A DNA stretch of 64,000 nucleotides from Flavobacteriaceae bacterium (GTDB taxonomy: Bacteria > Bacteroidota > Bacteroidia > Flavobacteriales > Flavobacteriaceae): assembly GCA_031277535.1 (NCBI GenBank), contig JAITMD010000005.1:362458-426457 (forward strand), in the 5' to 3' direction. Under the pieces are notes generated by a model. That model searched no databases. It saw only the letters and a list, made by a program, of their open reading frames with translations, and was not told the origin of the DNA. Made by a program: the position numbers and the translations under genes. Of this stretch, positions 19,401 through 27,786 are shown one piece after another. The stretch's first letter is position 1; every line of letters begins with the position of its first letter.

Positions 19401-19896
19401 TAAAACCACCATCTATGTCAGTTACAACAGCTGACTCTAAACCTTTTATTTTGACTGTTGCTCCTGGTAACGTGAGTCCATGTGAATCCTTTACTACTCC
19501 TTTTAATCTCCTGTCCTGTTGAATTCCATTTCCTACTTTCTCTTTAGAGGAACTACCAACTGTTTTAAACGTGATAAAACCATTGGTCATTTGATAAGTA
19601 GATGATGTTTTTGAGGCAATCTCTTCTAATAGCTTTCCTAACTCACTTTCTTTATTTGAAAATTTGATAGAGAGAGAAGTGTCAAGTGTATTTGGAGAAT
19701 ACACGATTTTATAACTTGTTTGTTTTTCTATTTTATCAAATAGGTTCTTTATTGTTTCAGAAGAATTAGTCACATATACATTTATGCTATTTCCAATTGG
19801 AACACTTTGAGTGTTTGCATAAGTCTTTAAACTTAACAAAGAGAGACAAACAATATAAGTCTCAAGCCTTAATAGGCAATAATAATTGATTTTCAT
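16486..19896 (-). CDS. SusC/RagA-type TonB-dependent transducer with STN domain
   Basis: 1136 residues. After the signal peptide come an STN domain (about 30-110: IKNLFDKIEKQTSYKIVYSP), a carboxypeptidase-regulatory-like domain (about 128-205: LKGVVKDSHGLTLPGATVKI), a plug (about 215-330: GYTTESKRNITAAIATI, IRIRGFSTINNNEPLVIIDG) and the 22-strand barrel. The STN domain contacts FecR-type anti-sigma factors in the periplasm, so this receptor both imports and signals. The ATGA overlap with the fecR gene (4 bases) shows translational coupling. It forms the import complex with the adjacent SusD. Confidence 0.95.
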   Translation of the reverse strand: MKINYYCLLRLETYIVCLSLLSLKTYANTQSVPIGNSINVYVTNSSETIKNLFDKIEKQTSYKIVYSPNTLDTSLSIKFSNKESELGKLLEEIASKTSSTYQMTNGFITFKTVGSSSKEKVGNGIQQDRRLKGVVKDSHGLTLPGATVKIKGLESAVVTDIDGGFNIGIDRNKESLLVVEYMGYLSKELKISNQDFVTITLEEDTRSLEEIVITGYTTESKRNITAAIATINVADIKNTPKADVAEMLQGRASGVQVMSENSPGGGNSIRIRGFSTINNNEPLVIIDGVPVANGLNSINTNDIASMQVLKDAASSSIYGSRAANGVIVITTKSGGKKDKLSIELNSFTGVQNAFNLPKMLSAQEYGDMLWQAYKNDGVTPKHDIYGSNSAQAIVPIYLTKDKTIKSGDVDWVKEIFNPATIQSHNISLAKGSENASQLFSLGYFDQEGIIKDTYFKRFTGRFNSDYRFFDGILTVGENLNASYTENVGIGTNAALGSIVYNAFMFPSIVPIYNEAGEFAGNPLNDIQNPRGRLSRNKENKTKEVRLLGNLFGEVKVSDFTFRSSIGLDYVNINARNFSPKFNEILVINPINSLSTRNAFNYQFTFTNTLNYKKQVGAHNFDVLLGQEGVQYYYEGFSASRQNFMYEDANYWFLDYGTTNQLNSGNANGWSLNSYFGKLHYNYDGKYIASVTMRRDGTSRLTNHKWDTFPAVSLGWRIDREKFFDFGETFSSFLLRAGWGITGNQQVPSYSTLKSYSSYSYNSNYDINGNQTSTETGLIQSRVPNPDLKWETTTQGSLGVDLGFFNDKLSITADVYNKKTKDILVYKSLPLTYGGTSDGQWVNDGEMSNKGLELNLAYQDHIGDLQYSTSFNFTTYKNELTALNSVKYLGIPSSSLHSVNFGQEISRSAIGQPIGSFYGYVNDGIFKSQEQIDQYKLQPNAKPGDLIFRDVNNDGIIDDNDRTFIGSPHPDFIIGFNIDLKYRGFDLSMFFNGSFGNKIYNLTKYNSHFFNQSAYNKSSDVLGAWTPENPNASIPRLSLDDTNNNIRPSSYYVEDGSYFKLNNLQLGYSFGEKIHKDLKMRVYLQATNVFTITPYSGLTPEVGLQSYSKSNKNLDIGVDRGLYPPARTFSMGLTINY

Positions 19897-20810
19897 TTCT
19901 TGGTGTTATTAATAATTAGTGTATTATTTTCATATTTATAATCAAGATCATACATAAACACTATACTTTGCACAATGTCTTTTAAAGTTGAGTTTCTAAA
20001 ATCACCATGAATTAAGTGAGTTGTATGAATGAGTTTTTCATGAAAGAGAATCTGTATCCCAAATTCGCTTTCTATTACTTGTTTCCATTGTTTAAAAGAA
20101 AAATCCTTCATCATAAGATTTGATGAATTTGAAGACACACAAGAGAGGATGGTTAATGTGTTCTTATACAATCTATGATTTTTAAGCCATACTTTATCTG
20201 TAGGGTATAGAATCACAAAATTTTCTTTGTCTTGTGAGCGACTAACTTTCACTCGTCCAGTAGCAACTTCAACACTTTGTTTTTTCACCCAAAATGAAGT
20301 CCCCAATACTTGCGTTTCAAAGTTGTCAGAAGAAATAATAAAAGGTTTCTCTACATTTTTTACAACATGAAAAAATGCTGAGCCTTTTAGCTGAACCTTT
20401 CGATTTAACTGATTAAAATTTGTGGAGATATTCAAACTTGAATAAGCAGACAATTCTACCTTGGTGCCATCTTGTAATACGATTTGTTTTACTTCATTAG
20501 CAGTAGTATATACATCAATAGCCTTAGAATTAATAGAAGTTGTTGAATGAAAAATTACTCCTATAGTTATAACTAACAAAATTCCAAAGGTTGCTAAACG
20601 ATACTTTTTTTGTTTATTTCGCTTGTATGTCTGATACTTTATTTTGGTATAGATAGAATTTCTAAGAATAGAATTTCCCTTTACCTCTTGTAAATCAATT
20701 AGGGGTCTTTTTTGAAGATAGTCTACAAAGTCATCCACTATCTTCTCTTCTTGTACTGTAGCAGTATTTGAAATATATTTATTTATAAATTCTTTTAACT
20801 TGTTCTGCAT
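19893..20810 (-). CDS. FecR-family anti-sigma factor
   Basis: 305 residues. A cytoplasmic N-terminal part (about 1-80) is followed by one membrane helix (YRLATFGILLVITIGVIF), the FecR domain (VLQDGTKVELSAYSSLNIS, LKGSAFFHVV) and a C-terminal DUF4974/STN-like domain (FKQWKQVIESEFGIQILF). It should hold the ECF sigma factor until the STN domain of SusC signals ligand binding. The ligand-bound SusC is encoded by the next gene, overlapping by 4 bases. Typical member. Confidence 0.92.
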   Translation of the reverse strand: MQNKLKEFINKYISNTATVQEEKIVDDFVDYLQKRPLIDLQEVKGNSILRNSIYTKIKYQTYKRNKQKKYRLATFGILLVITIGVIFHSTTSINSKAIDVYTTANEVKQIVLQDGTKVELSAYSSLNISTNFNQLNRKVQLKGSAFFHVVKNVEKPFIISSDNFETQVLGTSFWVKKQSVEVATGRVKVSRSQDKENFVILYPTDKVWLKNHRLYKNTLTILSCVSSNSSNLMMKDFSFKQWKQVIESEFGIQILFHEKLIHTTHLIHGDFRNSTLKDIVQSIVFMYDLDYKYENNTLIINNTKK

Positions 20811-20822
20811 AATTTAAGGTTG

Positions 20823-20892
20823 TCTTACCTAAGTAAGAGTCATGCTGTTTTTGCATCCCCTATACAAAAACAAACACTTAACCTAAGGTTAA
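20823..20892 (-). promoter_or_regulatory. Two palindromes between the ECF sigma and FecR genes
   Basis: TTAACCT-A-AGGTTAA at 20878-20892 is a perfect 15-base palindrome, and TCTTAC-CTAA-GTAAGA at 20823-20838 is a 6-bp inverted repeat. They lie in the 104-bp gap and share the core CCTAAG. This could be an operator or a small attenuating hairpin. No T-run follows, so it is not a terminator. Confidence 0.4.
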
Positions 20893-20914
20893 ACTACAAA
20901 ACAATTAGATAACA

Positions 20915-21469
20915 TTACCTTACATTTAATAAATAGCTAATAATCACAATATAATCCACAGCATACGGCAGAGTAGTCTTAATACTTTTTAAGGCTTTAT
21001 TTATCTGATTATCAACAGTACTTTCAGATATCTTTAATTTTAAAGCAATTTCTCTATACGTCAAATGATTATAAAATCTCAGAACAAAAATTTGATAGCA
21101 CTTTTCTGGTAAAACTTCTTGTGCTTTCTCATAAATCATTTTTAACAACTGTTCTTTCAACTCCACTTCTTCTTCCTTTGTTAATACCTGATTATCGGTT
21201 AATGCCATATATGCCTCTTCCAATTGCACGGTATCGAATGTTGAAGTTGTTAGTGCTCTTAAACTTTTGTTTCTAACTGCTCGTAATAAATAAGCTTTAG
21301 GATTCTCAATAGTCAATTTATGATAGTTATTCCAAATCGCAACATAAACTTCTTGTACTATATCTCCTGCGGTTGCCTGATCTCTTGTTATATTACAAGA
21401 ATACTGATAAAGTATATCCCAATACTTATAATAATTAACATCAATCCATTGGTCTCTAGACAATTCCAT
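20915..21469 (-). CDS. ECF sigma-70 factor (FecI/RpoE-like)
   Basis: 184 residues. Region 2 (ILYQYSCNITRDQATAGDIVQEVYVAIWNN) and region 4 (HLTYREIALKLKISESTVDNQINKAL) are clear, with a helix-turn-helix in region 4. It is paired with the FecR-type anti-sigma factor downstream and is the first gene of the locus. A -7-like TACATTCG (minus strand, 21489-21496) precedes it. It likely drives the whole unit from an upstream start. Confidence 0.93.
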   Translation of the reverse strand: MELSRDQWIDVNYYKYWDILYQYSCNITRDQATAGDIVQEVYVAIWNNYHKLTIENPKAYLLRAVRNKSLRALTTSTFDTVQLEEAYMALTDNQVLTKEEEVELKEQLLKMIYEKAQEVLPEKCYQIFVLRFYNHLTYREIALKLKISESTVDNQINKALKSIKTTLPYAVDYIVIISYLLNVR

Positions 21470-22174
21470 TTTAATCTTTTTAATATGACGAATGTATAGG
21501 ATACCTGTAACTTATAAATTAAGTAATTATTAAAAAACAATTATTTTTAGTACTCAAATTCATCAATCAATAAAAAGATTTGAATTGCAGTAAAACAAAA
21601 TATAAACAACTGCATGAAAATCAATCAATTAAAATTAAAAAAAGGCAACTTATGTGACATTTTCACCTAATACTTGTCTCATGATTACAAGACTATTCAA
21701 TCAGAATTAACATCCCATGTTCAATTATATATTTCTCATACATATATGATAATATATCTTTTAATAAAGCGAAATTGTATATAAATATGAGTTGTTAAGG
21801 TTTATAAAAAATTTTTATACCACTCACATAATAGTTTATACTTATTCCCAAAAAAAACTATACATTTACAGCGTTTAAAAGAAAATGAAATAGTAAAAAA
21901 ATACAAATATTCACTATCAATTATTAAAAAAACCAATTATTATTAAAAACGTGTTATGCTAATATTATCAAATTATTAAGCTCTATAGGTAAAACATTAA
22001 AAGACGATATGCATTTAACTCTTAAAAAAGATTATATAATCTTTTAATTTCTATCTATTACTCTTTTGCTGTAGTTGTCTAATCGATATGAAAAGACAAT
22101 AAGACAAATTAGTAACCTTAACTTATCTAAAAACAGAAACAAACTATTTTCAATTAAAGTCAACGATTAATTCT
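21470..22174. other. Divergent spacer between the Sus-like locus and the lipid A genes
   Basis: About 700 bp, very AT-rich, no gene. The left end holds the likely promoter of the sigma factor gene. I see no clear -33/-7 pair for the PAP2 gene. Confidence 0.5.
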
Positions 22175-22182
22175 GGGGGGAA
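22175..22182 (+). promoter_or_regulatory. G6 tract before the PAP2 start codon
   Basis: Six G in a row, then AA, then the ATG. It may act as a Shine-Dalgarno-like site, although this phylum seldom relies on one, or as a short slippage-prone tract. It stands out in AT-rich DNA. Confidence 0.4.
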
Positions 22183-23016
22183 ATGAATCAGATTATTATC
22201 AATAACTACTCAAAGATCAAAGCATTATTGTTTTTGATTCCACTTGTTTTATTAAGTATAATTACTCTATTTTTATACTTCGAAAACTGTTTATCTATTA
22301 ATGGATATGTACGTATTCAAAAAAGTACTTTCCTTTTTATTAATCATTTTGTAGGAGGATATCCTACTCTTCTATTTAATCTTACACAAGTAGGAGATGC
22401 TTTGGTATTTACCTCTTTTATAAGTATTTTATTCGTTTATTGTCCAAAACTTTGGGAATCTTTAATTACAGGATCTTTATTTTCACTGCTATTTACAGCT
22501 GTACTTAAAAACTTTTTTGCTGTACCTCGACCAGCTGCTATGTTTGATAACCATACCTTCAATATTATAGGAGAACGGTTAGCTGCTTCTAATAGCTTCC
22601 CTTCTGGACATTCAATTACTGTATTTACATTTATCACAGTACTTATGTTTGCCTTTATGCCTAAACAACTAAAATATAGAATAGGTTTCTATATATTTGC
22701 TATCCTCATTGGTTTACTTTTTGCATTTACCCGAGTAGCTGTTGGTGCACACTATCCCTTAGATGTAATAGTAGGTTGTTTAGTAGGATATATCTGTGGA
22801 CTATTAGGTACTTTAATCAGTAAAAAATATGAGATTTGGACTTGGATATATAAAAGAAAGTACTATCCTTTGTTTCTTGTTTTATTCATTATTTGCAGTA
22901 TCTTGCTTGTCCAAAGAATTATGGAACGAGGATTAATAATCCACTACCTATCACTTATAAGTCTAATTATAACACTTTATAAAATCACTTCAGTTTATGT
23001 TGAAAAACGAGATTAA
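22183..23016 (+). CDS. PAP2-family membrane phosphatase, probably acting on lipid A
   Basis: 277 residues with about six membrane helices. The three PAP2 motifs are present: K109-x6-R116-P117 (KNFFAVPRP), P140-S-G-H143 (PSGHS) and R184-x5-H190-x3-D194 (RVAVGAHYPLD). H143 and H190 are the expected catalytic histidines. Such enzymes include undecaprenyl-pyrophosphate phosphatases and the lipid A phosphatases LpxE/LpxF. The 20-bp overlap with an EptA-type gene favours a lipid A phosphatase, as in the lpxE-eptA arrangement of Helicobacter. The sequence cannot tell the 1- from the 4'-phosphate. Confidence 0.8.
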   Translation: MNQIIINNYSKIKALLFLIPLVLLSIITLFLYFENCLSINGYVRIQKSTFLFINHFVGGYPTLLFNLTQVGDALVFTSFISILFVYCPKLWESLITGSLFSLLFTAVLKNFFAVPRPAAMFDNHTFNIIGERLAASNSFPSGHSITVFTFITVLMFAFMPKQLKYRIGFYIFAILIGLLFAFTRVAVGAHYPLDVIVGCLVGYICGLLGTLISKKYEIWTWIYKRKYYPLFLVLFIICSILLVQRIMERGLIIHYLSLISLIITLYKITSVYVEKRD

Positions 23017-24517
23017 AAAAAGTCACTTTGCGCTTATTATGAGCGTACTTCATTTATTGTTTTTTCATTTTTCATTTTATGGTTTTGTATTTGACAATAT
23101 TGAATCTAAAAGCTTAAACGGTGTATTTTTAATTATCAGTTTAGTCATATTGATGATAGCAGCAAACTTTTTTGCTTTCTATCTCTTTTTATCCATTCAT
23201 CGATACTTGGGTAAATTCTTACTTATTTTATCCTTTTTAATCAATTCTGTTGCAACATATTTCGTAAATACATATAGCGTTATTATTGATGAGAGTATGA
23301 TTAGTAATATACTAAATACCAACTTTGAAGAATCTAGTGCCTTTTTCTCTTTTAAATTAATCGTTTACTTCGTTTTTACAGGAATTTTACCAAGTATTTA
23401 TATCTTTAAAGTAAAGATACTTCCAGATACGCTAAAGAAATTTGCTACAATCAGCTCACTAACACTGGTATTTATGTTAGTTCTTGCTTTTGCTAATGCA
23501 ACAAATTGGTTATGGATAGATAAAAACTCAAAACAATTAGGTGGATTAGCTATGCCCTGGTCTTATGCTGTAAACACTTCACTTTTCTATGTTCATGAGG
23601 CTCAAAAAAACAAAAAAGAGATTCTATTGCCTGATGCTACTATCAAAGATCAAGAAAAATCTGTGGTTGTTTTAGTCATTGGTGAATCAGCAAGAAGAGA
23701 AAACTTTTCTTTGTATGGCTATTCAAAAAATACCAATCCATTACTTTCTAAAGTTGAGAATCTATATCACTTTGATGCAAATTCTTGTGCAACTTATACT
23801 ACTGCTGGTGTAAAATGTATATTAGAACACACTCCTTCAGATGATCTATATGAAATTTTACCAAATTATCTATACAGAAACAATGTAGATGTAATCTGGA
23901 GAACAACCAACTGGGGAGAACCTCCTGTACATATAGAAAAATACCAAGATAAACAGGCGTTACAAAATAAATGTCAAGGAGAAAACTGTGCATACGATGA
24001 GGTACTATTAACAGGATTAAAGGAAGAAATATTAGCAAGTAAAAAGAATAAAGTATTAGTTGTATTACATACAAGTACAAGTCATGGACCGACTTATAAT
24101 AAAAAGTATCCTCCACAATTTGAAACCTTCGCTCCTGTTTGTAATAGTGTAGAATTAGCAAACTGTTCAAAAGAAGAGTTAATTAATGCTTATGATAATA
24201 CTATTGTATATACAGATTATATATTGTACCAAGTCATTGAAAACTTAAAACAGTTGAAAGATTATAAAAGTACTATGCTATTTGTATCTGATCATGGAGA
24301 ATCTTTAGGAGAAAAAAATTTATATATGCATGGTGTCCCTATGAGTTTTGCTCCAAAAGAACAATATGAAATTCCCTTTATAGTGTGGCTTTCAGATAAT
24401 TCTAAACAGCTAAAAACAAACAAAGAATTATCACAACAAAACGTATTTCATAGTGTTTTAAAATTCTTAAACATTGAAAGTCCAATCTACAATGAATCAA
24501 TGAATATTTATAAATAA
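22997..24517 (+). CDS. Phosphoethanolamine transferase (EptA/MCR type)
   Basis: 506 residues. Five membrane helices fill about residues 10-170, and a periplasmic sulfatase-fold domain follows. Catalytic features: E230 (VIGES), nucleophile T268 in SCATYTTAGVKC, with C264 and C274 spaced as the conserved disulfide, and D432-H433 in SDHGES; H363 in TSHGP is also conserved. It transfers phosphoethanolamine from phosphatidylethanolamine to lipid A, lowering polymyxin binding. It overlaps the PAP2 gene by 20 bases, so the two are made together. There are no mobile-element signs next to it, so it looks intrinsic rather than acquired mcr. A complete gene. Confidence 0.9.
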   Translation: MLKNEIKKSHFALIMSVLHLLFFHFSFYGFVFDNIESKSLNGVFLIISLVILMIAANFFAFYLFLSIHRYLGKFLLILSFLINSVATYFVNTYSVIIDESMISNILNTNFEESSAFFSFKLIVYFVFTGILPSIYIFKVKILPDTLKKFATISSLTLVFMLVLAFANATNWLWIDKNSKQLGGLAMPWSYAVNTSLFYVHEAQKNKKEILLPDATIKDQEKSVVVLVIGESARRENFSLYGYSKNTNPLLSKVENLYHFDANSCATYTTAGVKCILEHTPSDDLYEILPNYLYRNNVDVIWRTTNWGEPPVHIEKYQDKQALQNKCQGENCAYDEVLLTGLKEEILASKKNKVLVVLHTSTSHGPTYNKKYPPQFETFAPVCNSVELANCSKEELINAYDNTIVYTDYILYQVIENLKQLKDYKSTMLFVSDHGESLGEKNLYMHGVPMSFAPKEQYEIPFIVWLSDNSKQLKTNKELSQQNVFHSVLKFLNIESPIYNESMNIYK

Positions 24518-24552
24518 AATAAAGTGTCTCAAAAAGACACCTTTTATTTTAT
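24514..24552 (+). terminator. Terminator after the phosphoethanolamine transferase gene
   Basis: Stem AAAATAAA-GTGTCT / AGACAC-CTTTTATTTT with a short A-rich loop and a T-rich end. Confidence 0.75.
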
Positions 24553-24686
24553 ACTCTAAGATTTAAACAAAAGTATTATCAATACATTTAAAATAGTAAG
24601 AATTACAGTTACTAACCACTATGTTATATCCTATTATTTCTTAACGGCTTTCATATAAAAAAAAACTCATTTTTAAAAGATTACTT

Positions 24687-24694
24687 TATCTTTG
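24687..24694 (+). promoter_or_regulatory. -7 element (TATCTTTG) of the MFS gene
   Basis: A perfect TAnnTTTG match lies 37 bases before the ATG. No clear TTG at -33. Confidence 0.5.
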
Positions 24695-24731
24695 CCCTCT
24701 GCACAAAAAAACAAATCACTATTTTTAAATT

Positions 24732-25961
24732 ATGAGTCAACTCCAATCGAAGCCATTTACTGGCTATGAAAAGTTTGTTATTTTTATTCTTGCTATTACT
24801 CAGTTTACTGTAGTTTTAGATTTTATGGTGATGGCTCCTTTAGGAGATCTACTATTGAAAAACTTATCCATTGATGCTAAAAACTTTGGAATAGTTGTTT
24901 CTGCTTATGCTTTTAGTGCTGGAATATCTGGTTTACTTACTGCTGGTTTTGCTGACAAATTTGATCGTAAAAAATTATTATTATTTTTCTATATTGGTTT
25001 TATTGTTGGGACTTTATTTTGTGGATTGGCAAATTCTTATTTAACTTTAGTATTAGCACGTATTGTTACAGGTTTATTTGGTGGAGTTATTGGATCCATC
25101 TCTATGGCAATTATAACAGATATTTTTAGTCTGCAACAACGTGGACGTGTTATGGGATTTGTACAAATGGGATTTGGAGCAAGTCAAGTGTTAGGGATTC
25201 CTATTGGATTATATATAGCCAATAAATGGATGTGGGAAGCCCCATTTTTTATGATTGTTGCTTTATCCATTTTAATAGCTATTATAATAGCTACAGGTCT
25301 AAAACCCGTGGTGGAACACCTTAAGGAACAATCAGACAAAAATGCAATACTACACTTATGGCATACTCTTAAGAACAAAGAATATCGCATCGGTTTCTGG
25401 TCAATTACCACTTTATCTATTGGTGGTTTTATGATGATGCCTTTTGGAACCATCTTTGCTGTAAACAACTTAGGGGTACATCCTGATCAACTTCCTATTC
25501 TTTTTATGGTTTCTGGAATAAGTTCTCTAATACTAATGCCTTTTATAGGAAAATTGAGTGATAGAGTAAGTAAGTTCAAATTATTTACTTTTGCTTCAAT
25601 TTGGCTAATGTTAGTTTGTATAGTATATACCAATTTAGCACAAATTCCTTTGTGGTTAGTAATTACAACGAATATCTTAATGATGATAGGTATAATGAGT
25701 CGTATGGTTCCTTCTTCAGCATTAAATAGTGCTGTACCAGACTCAAAAGATAGAGGAGCTTATATGAGCATCACCTCTTCCCTACAACAGATCTCTGGAG
25801 GAATTGCAGCAGCAGTTGCTGGAATGATTGTTTATCAAGAGCATGAAAATAGTCCTTTAATTAACTATGATATTGTTTCTTATGTATTAAGTGGAGTGAC
25901 AATTATTAGTATTCTACTGATGAGTCGTGTAAACCTACTAATTAAGAAGAGAAGTATTTAA
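24732..25961 (+). CDS. MFS transporter, DHA1-like drug efflux
   Basis: 409 residues, twelve predicted membrane helices. Motif A is present in the loop between helices 2 and 3 (GFADKFDRKKLL), and the motif B/C region shows ARIVTGLFGGVIG and GFGASQVLGIPIGLYI. The gene stands alone with its own promoter and terminator. The substrate cannot be told; members export sugars, arabinose-type compounds or drugs. Confidence 0.8.
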   Translation: MSQLQSKPFTGYEKFVIFILAITQFTVVLDFMVMAPLGDLLLKNLSIDAKNFGIVVSAYAFSAGISGLLTAGFADKFDRKKLLLFFYIGFIVGTLFCGLANSYLTLVLARIVTGLFGGVIGSISMAIITDIFSLQQRGRVMGFVQMGFGASQVLGIPIGLYIANKWMWEAPFFMIVALSILIAIIIATGLKPVVEHLKEQSDKNAILHLWHTLKNKEYRIGFWSITTLSIGGFMMMPFGTIFAVNNLGVHPDQLPILFMVSGISSLILMPFIGKLSDRVSKFKLFTFASIWLMLVCIVYTNLAQIPLWLVITTNILMMIGIMSRMVPSSALNSAVPDSKDRGAYMSITSSLQQISGGIAAAVAGMIVYQEHENSPLINYDIVSYVLSGVTIISILLMSRVNLLIKKRSI

Positions 25962-25980
25962 TTCTTTTTACATAAATATA

Positions 25981-26020
25981 TAAAGCCTGTTAAGAAGAAT
26001 ATTCTTCCTAACAGGCTTTA
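25981..26020 (+). terminator. Terminator after the MFS gene
   Basis: Perfect 12-bp stem TAAAGCCTGTTA / TAACAGGCTTTA around a 16-base inner region that can extend the stem. Confidence 0.85.
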
Positions 26021-26121
26021 TTAATTGTTGTGATTAAGATTGCTATTCACAAATACTTTGATCTAATTTATCTGTTCATTATTTACAATTTTAACTTGGT
26101 TAGTTAAGCTCCCCTGTGTTT

Positions 26122-26259
26122 TTATCTGATATCCAATACTCTCCATCCTTCCGAAAAATGGAAAAGTACTTTGTTACGATAGACTTCTTCTGGTAAAGGC
26201 AAGGTTAAACTACTTGGTTTATGGTTAAGTATTTTTAGATAATCTTTTTCGAACTTCCC
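26122..26259 (-). pseudogene. Fragment of an unknown coding sequence
   Basis: A minus-strand frame of about 45 codons without a start reads FEKDYLKILNHKPSSL, LPLPEEVYRNKVLFHF and SEGWRVLDIR before a TAA at 26122. It has protein-like composition but a stop just upstream, and no ATG. I do not recognise the family. It lies beside the transposase remnant and is probably debris. Confidence 0.35.
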
Positions 26260-26289
26260 CTACGAGGCAAACCTATGAGAATTCTTTAG

Positions 26290-26667
26290 ATCAAAAGGTA
26301 TAATGGTATATCTTTTGATGATGTAACAATACAACTAACTAAAGCAGAAACATCATTAGTTGGGTTATTTATTAATGCTGATACAGGTTTTAATTCACAG
26401 AAATTTAAAGGAATATTTCATGATAAAGATATGATTGCTAATTTTTGTTTTAATAAGCGTAATAGGCAGAATAATGAAGAAACTTTCTTTGATGGAAAAT
26501 TATATGAAGAAAGATACACTAAATGGAGAACTAATACCTAATTGGATAGTTATCGTACTTTATTAACAAGATTTGACATGACTGTATCCAATTGGAAGGC
26601 TTGGAATTTTATGGCATTCATTGTCTTAGGTATCAAGAAATTTGAAAAGTACAAAAACTCAAGATGA
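26290..26667 (+). pseudogene. Degenerate DDE transposase fragment (IS4/IS5-type)
   Basis: One frame reads SLVGLFINADTGFNSQKF, IANFCFNKRNRQN, LYEERYTKWRTNT, stop (TAA at 26539-26541), then LDSYRTLLTRFDMTVSNWKAWN. The pattern of an NAD-x-GFDS block, the FNKRN block and the ERxTNxWLDSFRxLLxRFDT block is that of the C-terminal catalytic part of IS4/IS5-family transposases in Bacteroidota. An internal stop and a missing N-terminal half show it is dead. No inverted-repeat ends were found. Confidence 0.7.
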
Positions 26668-26986
26668 CTCTATATAATTCATTGTTGTCTGAAAAAAAAA
26701 ACTCTTGTAAAGACATAGCAGTAAAATAAATTAAAAATCTAAACAGTAATATTTTACACTTGTTTAACAAGTTGTTTTTCAAAATAGTATTTAAGGAATT
26801 AAACGAGGTAAATTGGCTATTTTGTATTAATTGTTCAAAGATAGTAACCTGATCTTGTGATTTCATTAAACTCTTCTACTTTATTAAAGAACAAATATTT
26901 AAAATTCAATTAGATAAAAATTAAAGCAAGTATAATTTAATTGGGCAATAGTATATATAATATTATTAACAAATAATTGTTAGGTT

Positions 26987-27781
26987 ATGAAAAAAGCATT
27001 ATTAATTACGTTTTGTGTTGTTTTTTCTATTCTAATACTTTCTTGTCAAAAAGAAGACAGTTCAGGCTTAGAAGCCGTAAAAAAAACATTGCAATTAACA
27101 GCTTCATCTAATGAAGTTGAAAGAGACTCTGAGATTACATTTACTGTTACAGCAGATGGAACTCCAATTAAAGACGCAGAAATAGTTATAGTAAACATTG
27201 GTCAACTTAAAGAATATAAATGGATCCCAAAAAAAGAAGATACTTATAGGTTTTATGCGACTAAAACTGGCTTTAATAATAGTGAACAAATTATAGTGAA
27301 AGTAGTAACTCCAATTATAGTAGATAAAAGCGAAGTATACATTAACTACTTAAACCAAAAAATAAATTTAGAGAATCCCATAATGCAGATGAATGCATTT
27401 TCACGTTCTAAAACTACAAAACAAGAAGAAATTTTTTCGCGCTGGACATTTGAAGCAGAAAATCTAAAACTTGGACTGAAAGTTCTGATTTACTTCAATA
27501 CCCCATCTATAGATATAGGTAATAACAAATACAATTATGTTCTTCCAAACAAAACTAATATAACTGATGTCAATCTTCTTTTACTTAAGAAAAACGACAA
27601 AGGTATTTTTGTACAGGAGAATATAGCCATTGCATACAATACTGCGTCCTTCACTTTATTTGAAGCACCTAAAAATGATATTATTAAAGGAGAATTTAAT
27701 GTCATCAACCCTGCAATAGCAAATGTTCCTTTTGAACTAAAATGCAAAGGAGACATTTCATTTAAAGATAATTCTGAATAA
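26987..27781 (+). CDS. Lipoprotein with an N-terminal Ig-like domain, unknown function
   Basis: 264 residues. The lipoprotein signal ends LILSC with Cys20. Residues about 35-105 look like a bacterial Ig-like domain (LQLTASSNEVERDSEITFTV ... YRFYATKTGF). The rest is beta-rich with no recognised domain. Single gene with its own terminator. I do not recognise a function. Confidence 0.75.
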   Translation: MKKALLITFCVVFSILILSCQKEDSSGLEAVKKTLQLTASSNEVERDSEITFTVTADGTPIKDAEIVIVNIGQLKEYKWIPKKEDTYRFYATKTGFNNSEQIIVKVVTPIIVDKSEVYINYLNQKINLENPIMQMNAFSRSKTTKQEEIFSRWTFEAENLKLGLKVLIYFNTPSIDIGNNKYNYVLPNKTNITDVNLLLLKKNDKGIFVQENIAIAYNTASFTLFEAPKNDIIKGEFNVINPAIANVPFELKCKGDISFKDNSE

Positions 27782-27786
27782 TATTC

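Larger units (their letters stand above)
26021..26986. mobile_element. Insertion-sequence graveyard between the MFS and lipoprotein genes
   Basis: No intact gene in 966 bp. It contains the two fragments listed at 26122 and 26290. It also has a minus-strand frame at 26633-26866 (77 codons, start MKSQDQVTIFEQ) that could be another decayed N-terminus, and a perfect palindrome ACTTGTT-T-AACAAGT at 26758-26772. Confidence 0.45.

Noticed and set aside
22997..24517. Acquired mobile colistin-resistance gene
   Set aside because: No insertion sequence or composition shift is near, and its pairing with a PAP2 gene fits an intrinsic lipid A system.
26633..26866. 77-codon minus-strand frame (MKSQDQVTIFEQ...) as a gene
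   Set aside because: It starts protein-like but ends in a hydrophobic, low-quality tail next to transposase debris, so it is described only as possible decay.
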